From the NCBI RefSeq assembly GCF_015710575.1, contig NZ_CP065373.1, positions 4,340,001 through 4,404,000 of the forward strand: a stretch of DNA of 64,000 nucleotides, given 5' to 3'. Shown here piece after piece: positions 1-9,147 of the stretch. The notes under the pieces are model-generated. The model had not been told where the DNA came from and did not search any database. It saw only the letters and a list, made by a program, of their open reading frames with translations. Every line of letters starts with the position of its first letter. Position 1 is the stretch's first letter. The translations under genes were made by a program, and so were the position numbers. The DNA comes from Mycolicibacterium mengxianglii. GTDB lineage: Bacteria > Actinomycetota > Actinomycetes > Mycobacteriales > Mycobacteriaceae.

Positions 1-385
1 ACTGTGAGACAAGTCTTGATGCCTCACTCAAGGTGAAGGTTCTGTTCAGGCGATGCGGGGCAAGTTCCAACACGTTGTCGCGGTGACCCGTCGTCATGGC
101 GAGAATGAGATCGGCGTCCGCTGTGATTCTCTGTGTGAGCTGCCGAGCGGCGAAGCCGGATGGGTCGCCACCCAAGCTCTTCAGGACAGACGCCGCGTGC
201 TGGTGGATCGGATGCGCGATCATTGCGCGGGTCCCGGCGCTGGATGCCTTGAAGCCCGGAATCTGAAAACGATTGCCATACATGACGGCGAGCCTCTCCG
301 CTGTAGGAGATCGACAGATATTTCCGGTGCAGACGAACAGTACGTGCAGAGCGATCCCTCGTTCCAGTTTCGTGCGCAGCCGCAT
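1..385 (-). CDS. Low-molecular-weight protein tyrosine phosphatase (Wzb/PtpA-like), 3' end outside window
   Basis: The minus-strand reading frame from ATG 385 runs open to the left edge (about 128 codons). It carries the LMW-PTP P-loop CTGNICRSPTAER, with the CX5R motif at about residues 19-25. The C-terminal DPYR-type aspartate motif would lie outside the window. Cytoplasmic enzymes of this family dephosphorylate BY-kinases that control capsule or exopolysaccharide polymerisation, and a BY-kinase is present at 19825-21303, so a kinase/phosphatase pair is likely. It diverges from ugd across a 253-bp gap. Start choice: the first ATG before the conserved LHVLFVCTGN strand, about 14 residues ahead of it. 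It could instead belong to the arsenate-reductase branch of the fold, but the location argues against that. Confidence 0.88.
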   Translation of the reverse strand, partial: MRLRTKLERGIALHVLFVCTGNICRSPTAERLAVMYGNRFQIPGFKASSAGTRAMIAHPIHQHAASVLKSLGGDPSGFAARQLTQRITADADLILAMTTGHRDNVLELAPHRLNRTFTLSEASRLVSQ

Positions 386-638
386 GCTTTGTGCGTGTAT
401 TCGGCAGCTGGTGGTTTTCATGGATTGTCGTATCCGGTAACTCTGCCCCAGCCCGAGAGTCAGACGCAGGCCGAGCCCATCGAAGCACCTCAGCGGCCGA
501 CGGGTTGCGGGTGTGGTCAGATTAGTGGATGTTGGTCCAATCGGGGCCGCGTCGGGTGATCCCAATTCGGTTGAACGTCAGCCGACACTGGACACCTATC
601 TTGCGTCGGAACATTTGAGAAGCTGAGGGGGAAGCGGA

Positions 639-1967
639 ATGGGTTGCCGTATCGCAGTTTTCGGGACTGGTTATTTAGGTGCGACGCATGCTGCATGCAT
701 GGCGGAACTGGGGCACGAAGTAATCGGCGTGGACGTTGACACGGCAAAGCTCGAGAAGCTCGCTGCCGGCGAGGTTCCGTTCTACGAACCCGGGTTGGCT
801 GAGGTCCTCAAGGCGAATGTCGATTCCGGTCGTGTCCGATTTACGACCTCTTACGAAACGGCAGCGGAGTTCGCGGACATCCACTTCATCGGGGTTGCGA
901 CTCCGCAGAAGCGCGGCGAGTTCGCAGCCGACCTCACCTACGTTGATTCGGTCGTGACGAAGCTGGCACCGCTTCTCACCAGGCCGTCGGTCATCTTTGG
1001 GAAGTCAACCGTACCGGTGGGGACCGCTGCACGGCTGAGCGAGATGGTGCGGCGGCTCGCCCCGGTCGGCAATGCCGCTGAGGTCGCATGGAATCCAGAG
1101 TTTCTTCGTGAAGGATTTGCAGTGCAGGACACACTTCATCCTGACCGTATCGTGCTGGGTGTCGATACTGACCGTAGAGGCCGAGCCGAAGAGGTAGCTC
1201 GAGAGGTATATAGCGACATCATCGCAGAGGGTGTTCCGTTCGTGATCACCGATCTCGAAACGTCAGAGCTGGTCAAGACCGCCGCGAATGCGTTTCTCGC
1301 CACCAAGATTTCGTTCATCAACGCAATGGCAGAGGTATGTGAAGCGGCAGGCGCCGACGTGTCTGAGTTGGCCGACGCTATTGGCTACGACGCACGGATC
1401 GGGCGGCGATTCCTCAACGCGGGTATAGGGTTCGGTGGAGGCTGTCTGCCGAAAGACATCCGCGCTTTCATGGCGCGGGCAGGTGAACTCGGCGCCAACC
1501 AAGCGCTGACGTTTTTGCGCGAAGTCGACAGCATCAACATGCGGCGTCGGACAAAGATGATGGAGATGACAAGGGAGATTGCGGGCGGCTCCCTCATTGG
1601 AGCAAGGGTGGCGGTCCTGGGCGCGGCCTTCAAGCCCGATTCTGACGACATTCGCGATTCACCCGCCCTGAACATTGCCGGACAGATTCAACTACAAGGT
1701 GCGTCGGTGGCCGTATACGACCCCAAAGCAATGGAGAACTCTCGTAAGCTGTTTCCGACGTTGGATTACGCCAGCGATGTAAACGAAGCTTGCAGTGGCG
1801 CCGATGTCACCCTCGTGCTGACCGAATGGGATGAGTTCCGGCGGCTCAATCCGGCTGATTTGGATCCCATCGTGCGGGCCCGGCGCATCATCGATGGCAG
1901 AAACTGCCTTGACCAAGCCAAGTGGCGTAGCTCAGGTTGGGAATACCGTGGCATGGGCCGGCGCTAA
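639..1967 (+). CDS. ugd: UDP-glucose 6-dehydrogenase
   Basis: It oxidises UDP-glucose to UDP-glucuronate with two NAD+, giving the acidic sugar donor for the polysaccharide locus. The 442-residue length is normal for the family. The Rossmann motif GTGYLG is at residues 9-14, the substrate-site motif NPEFLREG at 152-159, the Lys/Asn pair in VKTAANAFL at 212-220, and the catalytic Cys269 sits in GFGGGCLPKD. A purine-rich GAGGGGGA lies just before ATG 639, which supports this start. It is followed by a perfect hairpin (2047-2079), so it is probably a single-gene unit divergent from the phosphatase. A GDP-mannose dehydrogenase reading is less likely, because GDP-mannose is handled by gmd further on. 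Confidence 0.95.
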   Translation: MGCRIAVFGTGYLGATHAACMAELGHEVIGVDVDTAKLEKLAAGEVPFYEPGLAEVLKANVDSGRVRFTTSYETAAEFADIHFIGVATPQKRGEFAADLTYVDSVVTKLAPLLTRPSVIFGKSTVPVGTAARLSEMVRRLAPVGNAAEVAWNPEFLREGFAVQDTLHPDRIVLGVDTDRRGRAEEVAREVYSDIIAEGVPFVITDLETSELVKTAANAFLATKISFINAMAEVCEAAGADVSELADAIGYDARIGRRFLNAGIGFGGGCLPKDIRAFMARAGELGANQALTFLREVDSINMRRRTKMMEMTREIAGGSLIGARVAVLGAAFKPDSDDIRDSPALNIAGQIQLQGASVAVYDPKAMENSRKLFPTLDYASDVNEACSGADVTLVLTEWDEFRRLNPADLDPIVRARRIIDGRNCLDQAKWRSSGWEYRGMGRR

Positions 1968-2046
1968 GCACCCGCAGCGCAAGGATTGACAAATCAGCGG
2001 CCGGTGCGCCCATGGGACACGTTTCTGGCCGTGCAGAGCATTAACC

Positions 2047-2079
2047 GACAGTGATCCCCAGCTCGTGGGGATCACTGTC
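2047..2079 (+). terminator. Perfect 13-bp stem hairpin after ugd
   Basis: Arms GACAGTGATCCCC (2047-2059) and GGGGATCACTGTC (2067-2079) are perfectly complementary around a 7-nt loop. The hairpin lies about 80 nt after the ugd stop and has no T-run, as is common for mycobacterial terminators. The rest of 1968-2341 shows no convincing gene. Confidence 0.65.
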
Positions 2080-2341
2080 GCAGCTCTCCCTTCGTTGGAG
2101 CACTCGTGAAGCCAAATGATTCCTAAAAATGCTCCGTCGTGCGCGTTTCACTGTCTGCACTGCTGCGGCGGCTCCACCTCGCCATAAAACCCTGTCGCGT
2201 GGTCTGGGTCCTAAACGTGCAATGCCGCCACGAACATCCGCCTATGGTCAGCGCTAGACCGTGGAGTCCCGACTATTACCGTCGATTGCTCGGGACGCGT
2301 CGCTTCGCGAACAGGTTGATCACAGCCAAGTTGGCAACCCG

Positions 2342-3805
2342 CTACGCCGCGGCGAGCGGCTCAGCGTTTCGTATTGAGTCCGTGGCGCCCCTGCCAGTAG
2401 CATTCCGTCGGCTGTCTGCAATGCCGAGCCCCACCATGATCGACGCGACCGCCATCGGCCCCGCGAGGTTCCAATAGCCGCCGAACACCATCGCGACCAG
2501 CAGTGCGACGATGATCAATGCGGAGGACCGCGCAAGAGGTGACACATCCTTCAGCAGCATGAATAGGATCGCCAGTACGCCGGAGAACAGGAAGACGCCG
2601 CCGACAATACCCAGCTGTATGCCGAGATTGAGATATCCGTTGTCCGTGGTCAGGGGTCCGAGTGGCGCGGCGTCCGGATATGTCTGACTAACGGGTCCAC
2701 TCGCTCCGCCACCGAGACCCCAGATGTTGTTCTCGAAGGCCGCGAGTGCACGCGGGAAGGTGGTAGACACTCGCGCGTTATACGAGGTGTCGCTTGATAG
2801 GTTGAAGATCGATATCAGGCGGTCGACGGCTGCCGACCATCGAGGGTTATCAGATTGGGTGATGGCGACGGCTCCCAGACCAACAAGAACGAGCGGAACA
2901 GTCCAGCGTGCACGCCGAAGGCTTGTCTGAACCATCGCATTCGCCGGGAGTAGCAGGCCGACTGCGATGGCAGCCAAGCCCCCGACCATTGATCCGCGGA
3001 GCAAACTCAGCATCAATCCGACAAGTCCCACAACACCGAGAACATTGGCAATCGTCCTCCAATGCTTCTCCAACGACGCTGCGTAGAAGAGCAGGAAAGG
3101 CACTAGCAGGGCCATATAGAGCCCATACGCCTGGCTACTGCCGTATCCGCCGATCGGTCGGACTTGCCCCCCGACAATGTAAGTCGCTCCTGATGCCAGG
3201 ACGCTATCGAGTTCGTATGGCGTGTACCCGAAGAAGGCCTGCTTCAGGCCGAGCGCGGCGTTGGCGGCAATGCCGACGAACAACGCTGCGAGGATGAATT
3301 TGACTGCCCGGGAGTACCTTTCCGGCGACTGGTGCCGGAGTGCGGTAAACGTGCCCGCACCAGCGGCAGCAGCCGCGACCGGCAAGGTCAGCGATACCCA
3401 ACCGGTGATCGCATAGGAAAAGGCACTGACCACGTTGAGTAGCAGGAAGAGGACGCTTACCGCGAGCGCGATACCAATACCGACGCGGGCCGCAGTGCCC
3501 ACCCGGATGTGACGAAAATTCAGGATTGCGATCGCGAGGAGGCCGAACGTCGAGACCAGTGTTAGATAGGCCGCGGCACTCGAAAAACCCTCCAGGAACG
3601 TCGGAATCGAGAACGAGACGACGGCAAAGCCGATGAACGCAGCCTCCAGCCCCACCGTCGACGCGCACACGTAGAGCGCGATGCCGACCAACGGAACTGC
3701 AACGAGAAGCGGGGATATAGTCACAAGACCACCTCCCGCTGCTGCCACAATCAGGCAGGCCGCGAAGACGAGACCAGCACGGTCAAACCTTATAACCCCC
3801 AGCAT
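2342..3805 (-). CDS. Wzy/O-antigen-ligase-like polysaccharide polymerase
   Basis: This is a very hydrophobic protein of about 487 residues with roughly 10-12 predicted membrane segments and one long soluble loop in the second half (the region with GGYGSSQAYGLYMALL and RGSMVGG). That is the architecture of the Wzy_C/O-antigen ligase superfamily, which polymerises lipid-linked repeat units on the outer face of the membrane. The longest frame begins at 4015, but its first 70 residues are not membrane-like and overlap the divergent acyltransferase gene. ATG 3805 (MLGVIRFDRAG) has a GAGGGG ribosome site just upstream and opens directly into the first helix, so I use it. Polymerase versus ligase cannot be settled from sequence alone; the Wzx and Wzz partners in the locus favour Wzy. 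Confidence 0.8.
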   Translation of the reverse strand: MLGVIRFDRAGLVFAACLIVAAAGGGLVTISPLLVAVPLVGIALYVCASTVGLEAAFIGFAVVSFSIPTFLEGFSSAAAYLTLVSTFGLLAIAILNFRHIRVGTAARVGIGIALAVSVLFLLLNVVSAFSYAITGWVSLTLPVAAAAAGAGTFTALRHQSPERYSRAVKFILAALFVGIAANAALGLKQAFFGYTPYELDSVLASGATYIVGGQVRPIGGYGSSQAYGLYMALLVPFLLFYAASLEKHWRTIANVLGVVGLVGLMLSLLRGSMVGGLAAIAVGLLLPANAMVQTSLRRARWTVPLVLVGLGAVAITQSDNPRWSAAVDRLISIFNLSSDTSYNARVSTTFPRALAAFENNIWGLGGGASGPVSQTYPDAAPLGPLTTDNGYLNLGIQLGIVGGVFLFSGVLAILFMLLKDVSPLARSSALIIVALLVAMVFGGYWNLAGPMAVASIMVGLGIADSRRNATGRGATDSIRNAEPLAAA

Positions 3806-3936
3806 AGCCACACCCCTCAGCACAAATACCCCACACGAAGATGTAAGACAGTGTCCCACAAGCGGGGATTCAAGGTGCCCCGGGCGCACACCAGCATCGA
3901 GAGAAGTCGGCGAAGAGCGGTGGTACCGTTTTATCG

Positions 3937-5082
3937 GTGGGTACTCGGGGGGTTTCCGAGCGACGGGTAACTGACGCTCATACACAATTTCTAACGACGA
4001 AGTATTGGCCGGCACTCGACGGCCTGCGGGCGTTGAGCATCGTCCTTGTTCTGACTTTTCACGTGCACGATCAGCTGTGGAACACGTTCAACGGATCGCT
4101 TGGCGTCACGCTGTTTTTTGCCATCAGCGGGTTCTTAATCACCACCCTTCTGTTGCGAGAAGAGAAGCGCCACGCGCGAATCTCGCTGTCGAACTTCTAT
4201 ATTCGTCGAATCTTTCGAATTGTCCCGCTGTACGCGGTGGCGTTGCTGCTCTTCTCCGTCCTCGTGCTGGGATTCGCGCAGGGCCAAGGTGCTGGCAACT
4301 ATCTCGACCGATTGCCACTGCTCGCCACGTTCAACGGCGAGTTCGCAGGAAGCGGAACATTCAGCCACAGCTGGTCCCTCGGTATAGAGGAGAAGTTCTA
4401 TGTCCTGTGGCCCCTGCTTGCATTCGGTCTTCCCCTGTGCCGCCGGCTCCGCGCCATCGCCGTCGCGGTGCTGGTCCCACTGGCGGCGATCTTCAGCTTC
4501 CTGCCCGGAGTTGGTTACCTTGGCATATACCTGCCTATCATCGGCGGTTGTGGCGTAGCCCTCGCGGCAAACAGTCGGGCCGGATTCCGTTATGTTCACG
4601 CGCTCGCCCGACCTATCGCCGCGTACTTTCTCTTTGCGGTCATGGTCGTCCTGCTGGTGTTTGATCGAGATCTGCCACTTGCCGAGACATCGCGCTATGC
4701 CCACACCTTGTTCGGGATCGCCGCCATCCTTGTGCTCCCCGGGGTCTTGCTCTCGAACACGTGGATACACAAGTTTCTGGCGCACCGAGCTCTGGCGTTC
4801 TACGGAACCCGTGCGTATGCCCTGTACCTGTTTCATCCCCTATGCCTTGAAGTGGTCGACAGAGTCATCCCCGCGGGGTCGAACATTGTCTATCTGCAGC
4901 TGGCCCGATTCGCGATGCTCTTCGCACTCTCTTTGCTGACGGCAGAGGTGATAGTCCGCGTGATTGAAACACCATTCATTCGAATCGGTCGCAGGTTGAC
5001 AACTAAACCCGTACGCGGATCCACACACGACGTGGAAAACGTTGAACCAACCTCCACCACGAGCCAAACTCAGCCGCAATAA
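3937..5082 (+). CDS. Acyltransferase 3 family membrane O-acyltransferase (OafA/YrhL type)
   Basis: A 381-residue integral membrane protein of the acyltransferase-3 family, which moves acetyl or similar acyl groups onto sugar hydroxyls at the membrane. The family signature LDGLRALSIVLVLTFH is at about residues 26-41, followed by FFAISGFLIT, YIRRIFRIVPLY and the SWSLGIEEKFYVLWPLL motif. No SGNH domain is attached. The GTG at 3937 is the only reasonable start before the conserved block. It is divergent from the polymerase (131-bp gap) and sits next to the IS pile-up. It probably decorates the polysaccharide made by this locus; the acyl group and target sugar cannot be told. Confidence 0.88.
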   Translation: MGTRGVSERRVTDAHTQFLTTKYWPALDGLRALSIVLVLTFHVHDQLWNTFNGSLGVTLFFAISGFLITTLLLREEKRHARISLSNFYIRRIFRIVPLYAVALLLFSVLVLGFAQGQGAGNYLDRLPLLATFNGEFAGSGTFSHSWSLGIEEKFYVLWPLLAFGLPLCRRLRAIAVAVLVPLAAIFSFLPGVGYLGIYLPIIGGCGVALAANSRAGFRYVHALARPIAAYFLFAVMVVLLVFDRDLPLAETSRYAHTLFGIAAILVLPGVLLSNTWIHKFLAHRALAFYGTRAYALYLFHPLCLEVVDRVIPAGSNIVYLQLARFAMLFALSLLTAEVIVRVIETPFIRIGRRLTTKPVRGSTHDVENVEPTSTTSQTQPQ

Positions 5083-5180
5083 GCGATCACCGTTCGGCGG
5101 GCCGTTCGACTTTGCAGCCGGGGAGATTGCCCGGGCCGTCGAAAACGGTTGTGCACAACGTCAGAGTCTTCGGCAATTGA

Positions 5181-5795
5181 GGTGAGGGTCTGCGGGTCCT
5201 GCAGCGCCGCAAGAAAAGGCGTTTGACCGGGGTTGGTGTCGCAGTGGGTGCGGTGTTGCCGATTCGGCCGAACGTCATCTGGGCGATGGACTTCCAGTTC
5301 GACACGACCGCCGATGGGCGCACTCTCAAGATGTTGAACGTGATCGACGAGGTCACCGGGGAAGCGCTCGCGATCGACGTCGATCGCTCCATCGACGCCG
5401 ATGGCGTTGTCGATGTCTTGGATCGCCTGGCCTGCCAACACGGGGCGCCACACTACGTGCGCTTCGACAACGGTCCGGAGTTCGTGCACACGCGGTGAGC
5501 GATTGGTGCCGATTCAATGGCGCCGATTCACTTTTCATCGATCCCGGCTCGCCGTTGGCAGAACGCCTGAATCGAGTCGTTCAACGGCAGGCTACGTGAT
5601 GCACTGCGCAACTCGTGGCGCTTCGACTCGCTGCGCGAGGCCGCGTGATCATCGAGGACTGGCGCTGCAATTACAACGCAAACCAGCCACGGCGAACTCA
5701 CCCCAGCTGAGTTCGCTCTACAGTGGACCACGACCGGCCAACCCCAAGCGCCGCATAGCGACTGGACCACCAAACGGGTCCCCCTCAGCGCAGTG
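5181..5795 (+). pseudogene. IS3-family orfB transposase remnant, copy 1
   Basis: From 5181 the frame reads EGLRVLQRRKKRR and then RPNVIWAMDFQFDTTADGR, TLKMLNVIDEVTGEALAID and RFDNGPEFV, which is the rve integrase core of IS3-type OrfB. The frame stops at 5498. Recognisable pieces continue in shifted frames: SDWCRFNGAD, a SPWQNA-like piece near 5550-5570, and WRFDSLREA and IIEDW at about 5610-5665. OrfA and intact terminal repeats are not seen, so the copy is dead. A homologous remnant lies in the opposite orientation at 9640-10110. Confidence 0.8.
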
Positions 5796-5856
5796 ACGGC
5801 GACTCCTTGCACGCAGCCTTAGTGGCACGCATGCAGGACCCGTCAGCCACCCACGG

Positions 5857-6135
5857 TGATGCGGTCCATCACCTGGGATCAGGCCACCGAGATGGCCCGC
5901 ACCTCGCCACCACAGACAAGCTCGGCGCGCCGGTGTAATTCTGCGAGTCCCTCTCCCTGGCAGCGTGATAGCAACGAGAATACGAACGGCTGCTGCACGA
6001 CTACTTCCCCAAGGGCGTCAGCCCGGCTAAGCACCCCCGCAGCACCTGCTGGCCGTCGAAAAGATGAACTCAATCACCGCCCGCGCATGGTTCTCGGACA
6101 CCGTTGTCCAGCAGACCTATTCGCGTTGCCGTTAG
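5857..6135 (+). pseudogene. IS30-family transposase 3' remnant
   Basis: Pieces read RSITWDQATEMA, then SPWQRDSNENTNG, then in shifted frames YFPKG-like sequence, and finally DELNHRPRMVLGHRCPADLF. These match the C-terminal DDE region of IS30-family transposases (TWDQG.[31 protein letters not shown].LG...P). Several frame changes and a missing N-terminal half make it non-functional. Confidence 0.72.
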
Positions 6136-6950
6136 CCTCCAGTGGTCCGTCAGTGGTTGCGAGGTCGACTAAAACCCACCTTGTTGCACCCTATTCAGTA
6201 TTCAGTTGCCACCGACACACCGCCGAAGAGGCGGAACTCCGGGCTGGCTGCGCCGGTTTTCCGCCGACCGTCCTTGCCGGGGCTGGCGACGGGCCGCCAT
6301 AATGGCCCGCCGAGCGGGCTAGGTGTACTGCCCTGAGAGGTTAGGTACGCGGGTGGCGGGTGGTTGGCCGCCGAGTGCGGTGTGGCCGCGGTGGTAATTG
6401 TAGGTGTGTAGCCGGCGCGGGTACTCCGCGCAGCGTTCCGCGTCGCTGGTGTAAGCCGGGCGTAGGCCCATTCGTCGGCCAGGGTGCGGTGAAAGCGTTC
6501 CACCTTGCCGTTGGTCTGGGGCCGGTAGGGGCGGGTTCGTCGGTGTTCGATATCACCGAGCGCGTCCCGGAAAGCGTGTGATCGATAGCAGGAACCATTG
6601 TCGGTCAATACTTTTCGCACTGTGATCCCGCATTCTTTGAACCAGGCGTTGGCGCGGATCCAGAACGCGGCGGCGGTCTCCTTGCGTTCGTCGGCGAGCA
6701 GTTCGCTGTAGACCAGCCGCGAGTGTGCGTCGATGGCCGTGTGCAGGAAGTGGTAACCGCGCACCAAGTGTCGGTTCCGGCGCTGCCCTGGCTTTTTATC
6801 GGCGCGAGCGTTGCGGTTACCGATCGTGCGGCCCCGCATCCGCCAGCCCCCACCTTCGGGGATCTTGCCGACCTTCTTGACATCGGTGTGGACCAGCTCT
6901 CCGACGGCAGAGGTATGGATGCGGCGCACGACTCGGCCGGTGGGGCGGTC

Positions 6951-6957
6951 CAGCCAG
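6951..6957. repeat. Target-site duplication CAGCCAG, left copy of the IS21 insertion
   Basis: CAGCCAG directly precedes the left IS21 end. The same 7 bp follow the right end at 9141-9147. Removing the element plus one copy restores the IS481 transposase frame at ARLRWLDRP. Confidence 0.92.
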
Positions 6958-7015
6958 TGTCAACGGCAACTGAAAATCGATCAGTTGTCGGCAATTGAAA
7001 TTGACCAGCTTGGGT

Positions 7016-7813
7016 TCATTGGTCGTCGGCCGTGACGGTGGGGACGCGGCCGAGGTCTCGATCTTTGATGCGGTAGCTGTCTCCTTTGAGGGCGATGACT
7101 TCGGCGTGATGGACGAGGCGGTCGATCATCGCGGCGGCTACGACGTCGTCGCCGAACACTTCACCCCAGCGGCCGAAGGGCTTGTTGGAGGTGACGATGA
7201 GGCTGGCGCGTTCGTAGCGTGAGGACACCAGTTGAAAGAACAAGTTGGCGGCTTCGGGCTCGAACGGGATATAGCCCACCTCGTCGATGACCAGCAGTGG
7301 ATAACGGGCCAGGCGGACGAGTTCGGCTCGCAGGGTGCCGCTGTGGTGAGCTGCGGCCAGGCGGTCGACCCATTGGCTGGCGGTGGCGAACAGGACCCGG
7401 TGCCCGGCTTGGCAGGCCCGGATCGCGATGCCTATCGCCAGGTGGGTCTTCCCGGTTCCTGGTGGGCCGAGGAACACCACGTTGTCTTTGGCGGTAACGA
7501 AGTCCAGGGTGCCAAGATGGGCGATGAGATCCCGCTTGAGACCTCGGGCGTGGTTGAAGTCAAACTCCTCCAACGATTTCCGAGACGGAAACCGGGCCGC
7601 ACGGATGCGTCCTTCACCGCCGTGGGATTCGCGGGCGGATACTTCCCGCTGCAGACACGCTGCCAAAAACTCCTCGTAGCTCCATGTCTCGGAGCGAGCC
7701 CGCTGCGCGAGTCGGTCGATTGCCTCGCGCAGCGTCGGCGCTTTCAGGGACCGGGTCAGATACGCCAACTCCGCGGTCACATCACGGCTGCCGGCCATGG
7801 TTTTGGTGGCCAT
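7016..7813 (-). CDS. istB: IS21-family helper ATPase IstB
   Basis: A 265-residue AAA+ ATPase that binds target DNA and directs the IstA transposase. Walker A GPPGTGKTH is at about 116-124, Walker B LLVIDEVGY at about 172-180, and the sensor segment LIVTSNKPFGRWGEVF follows. The length is typical and the frame is intact. The start ATG 7813 overlaps the istA stop (GTGATG), the usual translational coupling; GTG 7816 is an alternative. The protein looks functional, but its partner istA is frameshifted, so the element probably moves only if a related IstA is supplied. Confidence 0.93.
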   Translation of the reverse strand: MATKTMAGSRDVTAELAYLTRSLKAPTLREAIDRLAQRARSETWSYEEFLAACLQREVSARESHGGEGRIRAARFPSRKSLEEFDFNHARGLKRDLIAHLGTLDFVTAKDNVVFLGPPGTGKTHLAIGIAIRACQAGHRVLFATASQWVDRLAAAHHSGTLRAELVRLARYPLLVIDEVGYIPFEPEAANLFFQLVSSRYERASLIVTSNKPFGRWGEVFGDDVVAAAMIDRLVHHAEVIALKGDSYRIKDRDLGRVPTVTADDQ

Positions 7814-9074
7814 CACGCCACCGGCCCATCAAGACCGAGCGCGGCGTCGTAGTCGGCGAGGCGACGCTGTTCGACCTCGACGTGAGCCGCCGCGGTGAAG
7901 ACGTCGAACCGGTTGCGGCGCAGCGCCTTGGCCGCATCGACGTGGTCTGGATCAGAAATCGTCTGGTGCTTAGCCCAGGTTCCGCAAATGGTCGCCGACC
8001 AGGGCGCCATCACACCAAATGCGGACCCGACCCAGATCGGCGGTGACCTCGATACGCCGCCCGACCGCAACCGGGTGCACCGAGTAGTCGTTACCGTCGC
8101 AGCGCACGTAGTGATCGCGCGGCAGCCGGGTCGAAATGCGCCACCCCAGGCTCGGTGGCACCGGCGGCAGGCTCAGCATCGAAGCCTTGTCGGCCTCGAT
8201 CCGATCCGCCGGGCGACACCCCAGCACCCGGTGCTGGCGGTGATTGGCCCGCACCAACCAATCCTGCAGTTGGGTGTTGAAGTCCGCCGGGGAGGTGAAC
8301 ACCCGGCCGGCAGAAACGCCCGCTCCAGGTAGTCGTGGAACCGTTCGACCAGCCCCTTGGCTTCCGGATCGCGGGGTTTGCAGATCAGCACCTTGGCCGC
8401 CAGCATCCCGCGAAACGCCTGGCATGCCGCGGTCAGCTCAGGTTGGCGGGCCCGCCATCGCCCCACCCCACCTTCCCCGTCCCACACGAACACCCGCGGT
8501 ACCGTCCCCAGCATCCGAAGATGCTGCCACCAACCGCTATACAAGTCCTCGGCGGCCCGCGTCGGGACAGCATCGCGCAGGCCCACCGCGAATACCCGCA
8601 CACCATCGTCAACACCGGCAACTGTGTGGCGGTGCGGACCTGACCGCACTCGACCGGCACCCTCACATCGGGGAACCAGAAGTCGCACTGGGCGATCTCG
8701 CCCGCTTGATAGGTCGTGCGTGACGCTGGGTCCGGCGGCAGATACACCGGCCGCAACTCCCGCACCCGCTCACTTAAGGTTCGGATCGAGTACGACCATT
8801 CGATCCGCTCAGCGATCACGGTCGCCGGCATCCGCGGATACGCCGCCAACAGCTCACGGATCCTCGGCTCGGCCACATCAACCACCGACCCCGCCGGTGC
8901 TCGCTGATATTTCGGCGGACCGTCTGAAGCCAACGCCGTCTTCACTGTGTTCCGCGATATCCCCATTACCCGTGCAATCTCCGAAATCGGCAATTGCTCA
9001 GCCCGGCGCAACCGCCGGATCTCTGCCCAGTCCTCCACGCTCAACACTCGCTTCCTCCCTCGGCCTATAGCCAA
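7813..9074 (-). pseudogene. istA: IS21-family transposase IstA, broken by about three frameshifts
   Basis: The start MAIGRGRKRVLSVEDWAEIRR at 9074 is followed by an HTH (ISEIARVMGISRNTVKTAL) and the start of the integrase core (GEIAQCDFWFPDV, LTMVCGYSRWACA). The reading then moves to another frame at about 8580 (TRAAEDLYSGWWQHLRML, VFVWDGEGGVGRW, ICKPRDPEAKGLVERFHDYLERAFLP), to a third at about 8300 (FNTQLQDWLVRANHRQHRVLG, DHYVRCDGNDYSVHP), and to a fourth at about 7980 (WAKHQTISDPDHVDAAKALR), ending at 7813. All parts are present in order, so this is recent decay, sequencing indels, or both. Programmed shifting at three sites is unlikely. Confidence 0.88.
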
Positions 9075-9140
9075 GGGTCTCCAGGAAGCTGGTCAATTTT
9101 CAGTTGCCGCGCACCGGTCAGTATTCAGTTGCCGTCGACA

Positions 9141-9147
9141 CAGCCAG
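9141..9147. repeat. Target-site duplication CAGCCAG, right copy of the IS21 insertion
   Basis: Matches 6951-6957 exactly and directly follows the right terminal inverted repeat of the IS21 element. Confidence 0.92.

Larger units (their letters stand above)
6958..9140 (-). mobile_element. IS21-family element (istA/istB type), 2183 bp
   Basis: The terminal inverted repeats TGTCAACGGCAACTGA (6958-6973) and, on the minus strand from 9140, TGTCGACGGCAACTGA differ at one base. Each end also carries a second internal copy of a GGCAAYTGAAAtTGACCAGC motif (about 6989-7011 and 9085-9105), the multiple-repeat end structure known for IS21. The flanking 7-bp sequence CAGCCAG is duplicated at 6951-6957 and 9141-9147. 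The element carries istA then istB on the minus strand. Confidence 0.95.

Noticed and set aside
2139..2477. Plus-strand frame of 112 codons after ugd
   Set aside because: It overlaps the 3' end of the polymerase gene on the other strand, has no ribosome site and no recognisable domain.
4135..4836. Minus-strand frame of 233 codons inside the acyltransferase gene
   Set aside because: Antisense shadow of a clear acyltransferase; the composition is highly charged and without motifs.
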